DNA of 15,750 nucleotides from Pyronema omphalodes (Eukaryota; Ascomycota; Pezizomycetes; Pezizales; Pyronemataceae), in NCBI GenBank assembly GCA_024516155.1, contig JAJJXM010000203.1:1-15750 (forward strand). The letters run 5' to 3'. The notes beneath the pieces are model-generated. The model was not told the origin of the DNA, searched no databases, and worked only from the letters and a program-made list of their open reading frames with translations. A program made the translations under genes and the position numbers. This document shows, piece after piece, positions 8,976-15,610 of this stretch. Position 1 is the first letter of the stretch; every line of letters starts with the position of its first letter.

Positions 8976-9534
8976 CTTGGACGTCGGGAGGGGGCCTCGG
9001 GTCCGTGACCTCGACACCGGCCGTGCTCACTGGTAACGGGGTGCAGTTCCTCAGGCAATACTGTGAGTCGAAGCCTACGGTATTGGAGCTGAAGCTTATT
9101 GTCACGTCGTGTTTCTTTAGCCAGGGGATACCCAGCACCACCGTGTAGTGGCCTAACTTAGTGACGAACATGGGGAGGGTTTCCGAGTGACCATTGATGG
9201 TGCACTCTACTTGGGCGAGGTGGGTGATTTTCACCGAGGATATAGGTCGGCCGTCAATGACTTCGACCGTTCGGGCTGTGGGTAGTGGTGTCAGAGGGAG
9301 TTTGTGATGGCGGGCGAAATTGCGATCCACAAACGCGATGCCAGTGGCGCCGCAGTCAACGAGCGCTACTGTCTTCACGGAGCGGTTATTAAAGAACAAG
9401 GAGCAAGAGAGAACAAGGTGTTTGCAATCTAATTTGCCTGTAACACTCGCGCCTGATAACAATAGTGTGTCTGCAATCATCTTCCTACCAGCTGCAGAGA
9501 CATCTTCCTGCGGCTGGTTTAGTCTTTTCCCCGA
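8908..9534 (-). pseudogene. Element B aspartic protease (start of Pol)
   Basis: Retropepsin-like domain with active site VDCGATG (Asp codon 9355-9357), again the DCGAT variant seen in Element A, and the later conserved VVLGIPWLKK. The first Met is at 9480, but the frame is open upstream across the slippery heptamer at 9525-9531 and sits in -1 relative to gag, so frameshifting from gag is the likely entry. It ends at 8908 in a linker (LENPVLTLPTTLQ), while the RT frame begins one base away. This could be a 1-nt indel in this copy. Confidence 0.88.
9487..9531 (-). promoter_or_regulatory. -1 ribosomal frameshift signal at the gag/pol junction of Element B
   Basis: The gag codons cgG GGA AAA form the heptamer G_GGA_AAA (9531-9525). 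A 6-nt spacer holding the gag TAA (9521-9519) leads into a stem: ACCAGCCGCAG (minus strand, 9518-9508) pairs with CTGCAGCTGGT (9497-9487), 10 of 11 pairs with one C.A mismatch, around a 10-nt loop. Pol is open in the -1 frame across the heptamer. The layout matches that of Element A at 4879-4927, although the stem sequences are unrelated. Confidence 0.78.
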
Positions 9535-11103
9535 ACATCTTCTTCCACATCCAATAATTCAACACTTGCAACTTTGACATTAGTCTTAGCGGGGCACGAG
9601 GCTGCCATGTGGCCGAGGCCACCGCAGTAGAGGCAACGTCCTTCTGACAGACGGGTAGCGCCTTCTTGTGCTGATAGTTTCTGGCGGGGTCCCTCGACAG
9701 TGGTCGGCTTGCTAGAAGAGGCGGTAGTTGACTGGGTAGCGGGGTGGGGCGGGTTGTCGCGGGGGTGGTGGTGGTAGTGGGTTCGGCTTGGCCGCTGTTG
9801 GTGCGCAGCTTGCGAAGATTCTCCAGGACTCTCAACTGAGACTCCAGTTTCTGACACTGGTCGACAAACTGATGCATTGTAATGGTCGGAGGTGCGCCAA
9901 CCAACTTTTCATGCAGTTGAATGGATAGGCCGTTTCTCAAGGCGTCCATGGTAGCGGCTTCATCCCAACCTAGTTCTGCAACCAGGCGGGAGAACTCTGC
10001 GTAATGATCTGAAAACTCGCGGTTGTTTTGGCGGAGATTCTGCAGCTTGAGACGAGCCGTCGCGTGCTCGTCCAGGTCTCCAAAGGTTCCCTGCAAGATT
10101 TTGATGACGTCCTCGACGTCGGTTAGAGCCCATCTGTTACCATTATCCATGATATACGGGAGGATCTGGTTCAGGGCGCGTCCGCGGAGGCGGCCCATGG
10201 CGTAGGAAATTCTCTTGTGGGGGGTTGGGAAGCGCAATTCGTCGCTCACCAACTTGATACGAAGCAAGGAAACAAAACGGCGGAGGTCCTCCTCGTTGGA
10301 CCCATCAAAGGTTGGTGGATCCGAAAATTTATCTCCGGTGACCTGGATGCCGGGGGAGGCGAGTAACATATTGATGAGATGACGCTGGCGGGTGATCTCC
10401 TTTTCGTAGTATTGATTTTCGTTCGCATCTGCTTGTTCCTCGGGAGTTAGGAGGATTTCTGGGTCTCGGGGGGGGGAGTCTCGGGACTGGCGCGATGATA
10501 GCGGGGGCGGGAACTGCGGCTGTGGCTGTGGCTGGGGCGGGGGGCACGGCGGCTTGCGGCGCTGTGTCTGGTCCGTTGGCGTAAATCTGCACGAACCGAG
10601 TCTGAATAACAACAGGTGGAATGGGGGCAGGGGTGGCGGCCTCTGGCGCGCGGGAGGCGACAGGGCTGGAGACTCGGGTGCTGGTGCGGGAGCCGGGGAT
10701 CTCTGTGAGGTCGTTTAGTATGTAGCCCGTGGGATGATCTTGGGCGTCTAGGATAGATTCAGCGAGCTGCTTGGTGAACGTGACCGGGTCGTGCCCGTCT
10801 GGAAACTGGGTCATGGAAGAAGCGTTGACGATCTGCTGCCAATGCCTTTCCTCGATGACCTTAACGTGCATGTTGGCGGGCTCTGAGGATCGGCTTGAGT
10901 CGGATGGTGTAACGGACGTACTCCTGGTAAGTATAATTCTGGAGTTCCCAGCCGACCACAAGGTAGCCGTAATCTTGTGCTCTTCTCATGGCTCGTCGGA
11001 CTGCGCCAGCGAATCGGTTGGGTATTCCGAAGGTCTCGGTTAGTGTGTGGGTCTCTAGGGCTTGTTTCAAGGTGTGTGTCCAAGCAGAACCGGTTGAGTT
11101 CAT
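9519..11103 (-). pseudogene. Element B gag, frameshifted
   Basis: Structural protein that packages element RNA. A start Met at 11103 lies 36 bp inside the 5' LTR. The N-terminal part (MNSTGSAWTHTLKQ...) is open to 10861; a second frame carries on (HVKVIEERHWQQIV ... Pro/Ala-rich to about 10470); a third carries the central Gag domain (FSDPPTFDGSNEEDLRRFVSLL split by helix motifs, LKLQNLRQNNREFSDHYAEF, about 10450-9830); a fourth holds the zinc knuckle CLYCGGLGHMAASC (9635-9594) and ends DVRGKD at 9519-9521. Frame changes therefore lie near 10880, at a nine-G run (10468-10476) and near 9760 in G-rich sequence. The homopolymer one could be a sequencing error. Gag ends in the frameshift signal. 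Confidence 0.85.
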
Positions 11104-11128
11104 GCGTGTCGGTCGAATAAATTTTTGG

Positions 11129-11137
11129 ATCGAACGT
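11129..11137 (-). promoter_or_regulatory. Self-priming primer-binding site of Element B
   Basis: Two bases inside the 5' LTR the minus strand reads ACGTTCGAT. It does not start TGG, so it does not look like a tRNA 3'-end site. It is exactly complementary to ATCGAACGT in the left LTR (5512-5504), 38 bases past the TATA-like box, where the transcript should begin. In the right LTR the same site (11358-11350) has one change (ATCAAACGT). A second complement, ACGTTCGA on the plus strand at 11159-11166, lies in the U5 end and could form an alternative hairpin. This is the arrangement of the self-priming Tf1 element. Confidence 0.65.
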
Positions 11138-11139
11138 AA

Positions 11140-11645
11140 TGTCAGGGACTACGAACGGACGTTCGAAGAACACACTGAACACAACCGGGCAGGGGAGGAC
11201 TACGCGGGTTCCGGGACACGGGAACAGAAGGACGAGAACCGAAGTGCACGACAGGCGGCCGGCACACCAGACAAGGACAGGAACAAGGACAAGAATGACA
11301 TGAGTCTTGAGATGAGAAATCTTATCAAAGGTCGAGGGAAAGACACAAGACGTTTGATGGAGAACTCAATGACGGGGAGGCAAGCCTCCTTATGTACAAA
11401 GGGCGGCCAGCACTCTGGCTGGGCCATCATCCAACATTGCTACATGAACAGCTTCCGTTCTCCATCATTTAACCTGCGACGCCCCAGCTTCTACAGCTCG
11501 TGGTACGTCATCCATCATCGATCACTCAATCATCAACAACAGCACGGCACACACAACAAGACAACAACACAACGCGGCACAACAACGACAACGGCACAAC
11601 AACGACATCAACAACACAACGGCTCGTCAGCCGTGTGCTGTGACA
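11140..11645 (-). repeat. 5' LTR of Element B (506 bp)
   Basis: Collinear with 5294-5799 with about 31 substitutions (roughly 18 transitions, 13 transversions by eye) and no indels. It begins TGTCAGGGACTACG and ends CTGTGACA on the plus strand. As the upstream LTR of a minus-strand element it would drive transcription; TACATAAGG (minus strand, 11396-11388) is the best TATA-like candidate. Confidence 0.97.
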
Positions 11646-11650
11646 CTCAT
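11646..11650. repeat. Target site duplication of Element B, right copy (CTCAT)
   Basis: Identical to CTCAT at 5289-5293. It lies inside gag of Element A, where the minus strand encodes the Tyr-Glu at the insertion point. Confidence 0.95.
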
Positions 11651-12287
11651 ATCGGTTTCGCAGAGTCCGGAAATTGAACAGCCGGTGGTTCAACGCAATT
11701 GCTTTGTTTGCGAAGTCGATTATCTTCGTTGGACGGGTCCCAAGGATGGTGAGTTGTCTTTGCATGTCCACATGAAGTCCATCGCTGAACTGGTCAATAT
11801 AGATTTCGTTGTTATAACGCAGGTCCGCGATAATTCTCTGGAATTCGGCCCAGTACGCTGCAGCGGACCGATTTCCTTGACGGACATTCTTGAATTCCCT
11901 TCTCGCCACCTCTCTTGAGTCCGCCTCTCCAAAGGCCCTCCAGACGGCAGTCCTGAATGCCTCCCAGGTGGTATACGTGCTTCTTCCCTTCTCGATGGAG
12001 GGCTCAATGCATGACCACGCATTTCCCCGACACCGCGAACTGGCGTAATTAACCCTCTGAATGTCACTGTCGAACCTGTTCGGTTCGCAGTTGAACTTCA
12101 ACTCGCACTGAGTCAGGAAAGCCCGAAGCTTCGACCTCTCGCCGTGATACAGTTCGTGGTCCTCGACCTTGGGATTACTGGTCGGGGAGGGGCGATAGGT
12201 GAGCTGTTGGAACAGTTGCTGGAGCTGTTCGTGGGTCATTCGGACCGAGGGTGGTGTCATACCACTCGTTCCTTGTTGGGAGGCCAT
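11646..12287 (-). pseudogene. Element A gag, N-terminal part (interrupted by Element B)
   Basis: 214 codons from ATG 12287 to the insertion of Element B, without internal stops. The region from about residue 40 has the helical pattern of the retrotransposon Gag domain: LRAFLTQCELKFN, WEAFRTAVWRAFGE, ARREFKNVRQGN, YWAEFQRIIADLRY and a hydrophobic helix before the break. It forms the capsid-like shell. After Element B, the same frame continues at 5293, so the insertion is a clean 5-bp-duplication event. The frame is also open upstream of the Met for 60 codons to TAA at 12468-12470 without another ATG. Confidence 0.9.
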
Positions 12288-12521
12288 TTGTGATTCTAGG
12301 TCCTCAGGGATCTGTGCTGGTCCCGTGAATCCGGAGTCTGCGGCCGGGATCGGTGCTCGGGGGTTACTGGGCTCGATGGACCGGTTGCTTCCCTTTCGAT
12401 GACCTCGCTCAGCTCCTGCAATCGGAACGGATCCACGGTACTGGTTGTTTCTTATCTGTTTTCTTGGTTACGTTTTGAAGCTCTTGGTGCTTCCTTTGGT
12501 TGTATCGGGTGTCGTTTGGAG
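12288..12521 (-). other. 5' leader of Element A
   Basis: About 234 bp between primer-binding site and gag ATG. It contains the 60-codon ATG-less upstream extension of the gag frame (12288-12467). No other gene is seen. It probably carries packaging signals, but nothing specific is recognisable. Confidence 0.6.
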
Positions 12522-12533
12522 GACGCAATCAAA
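12522..12533 (-). promoter_or_regulatory. Self-priming primer-binding site of Element A
   Basis: Directly inside the 5' LTR the minus strand reads TTTGATTGCGTC. It is not TGG-initiated. Ten bases (TTGATTGCGT) are exactly complementary to ACGCAATCAA in the LTR (12847-12838), 35 bases past the TATA box, where the mRNA should start. A U5 inverted repeat, GGTAAGT (12615-12621) with ACTTACC (12642-12648), lies between the two, as in Tf1-type self-priming leaders. Confidence 0.7.
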
Positions 12534-12873
12534 TGTCAAAATCCAGCTACACACAGACGACAGGCGATACAACGATCGGATTGCTATGCAATCGGGTTCG
12601 GCTCTGGACTTCTAGGTAAGTTAGTCACGGGCTCAGGCAGTACTTACCTCATACACAGGATGTCCCTGCAGCGTTGCCTTTAGTATAATCGTCGAGCATT
12701 GGTCTCGGTGGGGGAATGGGTGAGTATTCGGAATGGGTAAGTAGGTCGGATGGGAAGCAGGTGGGAATGGGCAGGGTTTGTGTTCACGGTTGGATGATAG
12801 GACTTCAGTGTGTAGATAGGATTGTGTAGATAGATAATTGATTGCGTACCAAACTAATGAAATACAAATGTCC

Positions 12874-12882
12874 CCTTATATA
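12874..12882 (-). promoter_or_regulatory. TATA box of the Element A LTR
   Basis: TATATAAGG on the minus strand, in the LTR about 390 bases from its U3 end. The predicted start, about 30-35 bases downstream, falls at the ACGCAATCAA that matches the primer-binding site, so the two signals support each other. Confidence 0.65.
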
Positions 12883-12984
12883 CCTTCGTTCCTGTGTTCA
12901 TGTGATTTCCCAACTTATCTGTCCCGCAGATATTCCATCTATCATGAGACACCCTTCGTTCCACCGTGACTTCCAAACCTAACT

Positions 12985-13053
12985 AAAACATAAACAAAAC
13001 ACAATACAAAACATAAACAAAACACAATGCAAAACATAATGAAAACATGATAC
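12985..13053. repeat. Three 23-bp tandem repeats in LTR U3 of Element A
   Basis: Units 12985-13007, 13008-13030 and 13031-13053, of the form AAAACATAAACAAAACACAAT(A/G)C; the first two differ at one base and the third is more diverged. Tandem U3 repeats are often enhancer-like in retroelements; that role here is inference. Confidence 0.85.
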
Positions 13054-13641
13054 AAAACCGTATTCCAAACCTAGAGGAAACCCTCCTCGTTCCATCCCGA
13101 ACTTACCCCCTTGTCCTTCGGCTAACACTAACTCCTCTGGCCTAGCCCTAGCTCCTCCTCCTCGCCTGAACCATAACCGTGACATACGCCTTCCCCAGTG
13201 TCACACCCACGAACCACAGCCTGCTTGTGGTCACAATTCCCCCCAGAAGCATATCCTTAGCGGTTCGTGACAAATTCCACCAACCATTTGAATTCTGCAA
13301 CCACTGCTCGATGCGACTACTGTATCACAACGAAATGGCAACTGACAGACGAGTTGTTACCATACTTCCTCCTATGCTTCCCCCAAAAACCAATGAACTG
13401 ACGAGCAGAGGCAGGCAGAATTGGAGCAGCAGACCGGTTATAGGTGAGAAAGGTGAGTTGTTTTCCCCATGTTACCACACTTTCCCCAATTCTTCCCCCG
13501 AACAACAATGGACCAGAGCTCCCCACGGTCCATCCGGTCCAGTCCTGGCTACGGACCTGACCTGACCACATATCACAGTCCGGTCCAGTGCTTGGACTGG
13601 GACTGGCAGTCATTTCTACACGGTGGACTGGACCGGCTGTG

Positions 13642-13713
13642 GGTGACCATAGGTGACCGTAAGCTCACACAAATTCACTCGCAGGTGACTATGGGTGACC
13701 GTAGGTGACTGCA
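13642..13713. repeat. Interrupted 10-bp repeats GGTGAC(C/T)NTR
   Basis: GGTGACCATA and GGTGACCGTA at 13642-13661, a 22-bp break, then GGTGACTATG, GGTGACCGTA and GGTGACTGCA at 13684-13713. Short degenerate satellite-like array; function unknown. Confidence 0.8.
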
Positions 13714-13835
13714 GTTTTAGTTTTTGAGCACGCAGAAATTTCAACAGTGATTCTTATTATATCTTTCTCTACAAGAATTGATCACTACAATTTCAGAGTG
13801 GACCTAAGTAATCCCAATGAATTGCCAAAGGTTTC

Positions 13836-14174
13836 ATGATTACTTTTGCTGTTTCCTTATTTTCCCCAATTTCCTGTGAAGAACAGGAAAATTGTCAACT
13901 ATTGAGGTTCATTAGTCTCGCAAACAAAAAAGAAACGGATGCGGTGGATAAGAAAGGACAATTACTAGCAGGCTTAGATGGGAAATGCTTCACTGCAATT
14001 GGAAAGGGGGGGCGGGGGGTGTGGTCATGGCACCATTTATGTGGAGGAATTTCTACATATGCAGTACCAAGAGAATCATCAGGACTACTGTCACACCCTA
14101 TATTGTGTGAGTATAGAATAGGTAACATGTATAACATTATGAGAACATGGCAAACTCGACAGGAGAATGAATAA
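13836..14174 (+). CDS. Hypothetical ORF, 112 aa, doubtful
   Basis: ATG to TAA in the AT-richer part of the spacer; starts MITFAVSLFSPISC and includes NKKETDAVDKKGQLLAGL. No family recognised and no clear signal peptide, although the first ~12 residues are hydrophobic. It contains a strong DNA hairpin (13867-13894) and a G-rich run (about 14007-14020) where a frame change would be easy. An opposite-strand ORF of 80 codons overlaps it. It could be a decayed gene fragment or chance. Confidence 0.2.
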   Translation: MITFAVSLFSPISCEEQENCQLLRFISLANKKETDAVDKKGQLLAGLDGKCFTAIGKGGRGVWSWHHLCGGISTYAVPRESSGLLSHPILCEYRIGNMYNIMRTWQTRQENE

Positions 14175-14689
14175 TAAGGTTAGGATCCCGGGCCGGACCC
14201 CCCTGAGGAGCTCTAGCTAGCCACGTTACGTGATTGGTGACTTTCCGAAAGGACCTCACTAAGATCCCGGCCCAAGGGGTCGCTACCTGTTATTCACAGT
14301 CAGTTTGGGAGGATCACAGATGGATGGGAATGAGTATCAACTTACCTCATGGGTGTCGACTTACCCATGAGAAAACTACAGACGACGCTGATGGAGACAG
14401 AAGACGACGCCGAAGGGACACCTCCTTATACTTGAGGTTGTGTCTCACCAAGCACGGCTACCAGAGGGCTTGAAGGAGAAGGGAATTCTCAGGACAGTGC
14501 AAGGCAGACGAACAGGATCATCCGAGGTCTGAGTTGGGCGGATAGTCGGCCAAGGAATAAGGCAGAGTCTAGTCAGCCAACAGGAGTGGAGCTCAGGACA
14601 ATGGTCAAGATTGCGTTAGCATGAGACGACGTTGTGCAGCAAGGAACACGACTGAGGGAAACTGTTGGGTGGAACTGATATGACGCGAC

Positions 14690-14885
14690 TGTCACGAACC
14701 GCTAAGGATATGCTTCTGGGGGGAATTGTGACCACAAGCGGGCTGTGGTTCGTGGGTGTGACACTGGGGATGGCGTATGTCACGGTTATGGTTCAGGCGA
14801 GGAGGAGGAGCTAGGGCTAGGCCAGAGGAGTTAGTGTTAGCCGAAGGACAAGGGGGTAAGTTCGGGATGGAACGAGGAGGGTTTC
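14690..14885 (+). repeat. Inverted 196-bp fragment of the Element A LTR (U3 end)
   Basis: Starts TGTCACGAACCGC and matches the reverse complement of 13077-13272 with about 2 mismatches in 196 (near 14740 and 14771). Similarity stops abruptly after GAGGGTTTC. It is only the U3 end of an LTR on the plus strand; the rest of the LTR is missing. The preceding bases (GACGCGAC) show no polypurine tract. Confidence 0.93.
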
Positions 14886-14925
14886 TAAGTTCTTGGTCAA
14901 CAAAGACGGACACGACCAGAGATGA

Positions 14926-15411
14926 GGCATCAGGCGATGGAAATTCCCGACGGAGACCGAGACAACGATCCCACCCTGCACAGACGAACCCGAGACAGGA
15001 AAGGAACCTCCCGTCTCAACGGAAAATCGGGGAAACGAACCACCCCGTCCCCGCGAACTGGAATCAGAGGAGCCCACCATCCATACGATCCGACACCAAC
15101 TCCCAGTGATCATGATGACCGGACCCTCGGACCACGGGAAGGTGGCAATCAACCTTTCCTTCTATCAGACAGCGGAGGATCCGGAGCAGCATCTCCCCAC
15201 CGTCGACTCCCGACCAACCAATGACCTGACATCTGCCCCTTGTTCGGATCCCCCGGAGCCCCCCGCCTCAGGGCACCAACCAGATCAAATACCCCAGTTT
15301 GCATTTGAACACCAACAAGAACGAATCACGGCGCCCCCCTTAGGACACCAACAAGAGCAAATACCGCCTTACGTCCTTGAGGACATCACCCATGATGTCC
15401 TACGTCTCTGA
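14926..15411 (+). pseudogene. Tail of an ORF3-like retroelement protein (5' truncated)
   Basis: An open frame from after TGA 14923-14925 to a stop at 15409-15411, without a clear start. Early residues are Pro/Glu/Thr-rich (EPETGKEPPVSTENRG). Around 15097-15165 it reads QLPVIMMTGPSDHGKVAINL, then SFYQ, which aligns without gaps to the tail of Element A ORF3, with about 10 of 25 identities including AINLS. Three 12-residue repeats follow (GHQPDQIPQFAF and relatives). It looks like the 3' end of a related plus-strand chromovirus, joined at about 14886 to an LTR fragment. No Cys/His cluster survives. The assignment rests on a short match. Confidence 0.5.
15271..15378 (+). repeat. Three in-frame 36-bp repeats
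   Basis: Units 15271-15306, 15307-15342 and 15343-15378 share CACCAAC(A/C)AGA and encode GHQPDQIPQFAF, EHQQERITAPPL and GHQQEQIPPYVL. Length divisible by three and conserved HQxxxI positions support this strand and frame being coding. Confidence 0.85.
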
Positions 15412-15496
15412 CGTTGGGGAAGGCAGTATCGGGGACGGTCTCCCATCCGGAAGCCTCCCCTGGGGACCACGTACGGCCTCGCCAGAGTCTCGGCCT

Positions 15497-15610
15497 CCAG
15501 GGGGGGGCTTATGTCACCACGCTCCCGTGTCATGCTCCTGGCCTCCGCCGTCCCCACCGCAGGGCTATGGGTGGTTACCATCACCTTAGCAACGTGCTAC
15601 GCAATAATGA
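15497..15610 (+). mobile_element. Possible polypurine tract and truncated 3' LTR next to the telomere
   Basis: A run of eight G within CCAGGGGGGGGCTTA (about 15497-15511) is followed by TGTCACCACGC at 15512. TGTCAC is how the LTRs of Elements A and B begin when read in element orientation, and a G-rich tract precedes a 3' LTR in many elements. The putative LTR is cut after about 99 bp by telomere repeats. No second copy is in the window to confirm it, and its sequence differs from LTRs A and B. Confidence 0.35.

Larger units (their letters stand above)
5294..11645 (-). mobile_element. Element B: complete Ty3/gypsy chromovirus nested in Element A
   Basis: A full-length element of 6352 bp on the minus strand, with 506-bp LTRs (5294-5799 and 11140-11645) bounded by TGTCA...TGACA and flanked by the perfect 5-bp duplication CTCAT. 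In order it encodes gag, a -1 frameshift signal, protease, RT, RNase H, integrase and chromodomain. Pol ends about 12 bp before the 3' LTR and there is no ORF3. It sits in gag of Element A without disturbing A's frame. The LTRs differ at about 31 of 506 positions with no indels, so insertion was not recent. The coding region has two TGA stops (7607-7609, 7466-7468) and frame changes near 6050, 8940, 9760, 10470 and 10880, so it is not autonomous. Confidence 0.97.
1..13272 (-). mobile_element. Element A: Ty3/gypsy chromovirus, partial, interrupted by Element B
   Basis: A minus-strand LTR retrotransposon. In transcription order the sequence shows a 5' LTR (12534-13272), gag (12287 downward), protease, RT, RNase H, integrase and chromodomain (to about 605), then an extra ORF running off the left edge. 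The domain order PR-RT-RNaseH-IN-chromodomain is that of Ty3/gypsy chromoviruses. The 3' LTR lies outside the window, so the right-hand flank (AATTC after 13272) cannot be tested as a target duplication. Element B (5294-11645) is inserted in gag. Without it, about 6.9 kb of A is visible. A is inactive: stops at 4316, 4304, 3880, 2665, 741 and 696, frame changes near 2400, near 1006 and twice in the linker repeats, plus a 95-bp duplication in gag. Confidence 0.92.
12534..13272 (-). repeat. 5' LTR of Element A (739 bp)
   Basis: Bounded by TGTCAAAA (12534) and TTCGTGACA (13272) on the plus strand, giving TGTCA...TGACA ends as in Element B. The right boundary is independently supported: the inverted copy at 14690 starts at the same TGTCACGAACC. 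The left boundary is inferred from TG, the adjoining self-priming site and gag position. Its partner 3' LTR is outside the window. It contains a TATA box and a 23-bp tandem repeat in U3. Confidence 0.85.
13273..14689. other. Unassigned spacer between two inverted LTR segments
   Basis: About 1.4 kb lying between the U3 ends of the Element A LTR and its inverted copy. No recognised gene. It holds GGTCCAG/CTGGACC-rich partial palindromes (13540-13636), 10-bp GGTGAC repeats (13642-13713), a more AT-rich stretch (13730-14170) with one weak plus-strand ORF, and a possible old LTR remnant (about 14290-14689). It may be the original subtelomeric DNA into which elements inserted. Confidence 0.6.

Noticed and set aside
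12612..12647. A complete mini-intron in U5 (GTAAGT, CTAAC, TAG).
   Set aside because: Only 36 nt, shorter than usual fungal introns, and joining the flanks does not extend gag. The GTAAGT/ACTTAC pairing is better read as a hairpin.
12979..13185. An ORF starting MSRLWFRRGGGARARPEEL that recurs, inverted, at 14777-14900 as if a conserved gene.
   Set aside because: Both copies lie in the LTR U3 segment and its inverted duplicate. The similarity is explained by the repeated DNA, and the C-termini diverge where the repeat ends.
13273..13277. AATTC as target duplication of Element A.
   Set aside because: The other flank is outside the window, so it cannot be tested.
14810..14860. TAGGGCTAGG and TTAGTGTTAG as interstitial telomere repeats.
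   Set aside because: Too degenerate, and the same bases occur in the LTR of Element A, away from any telomere.
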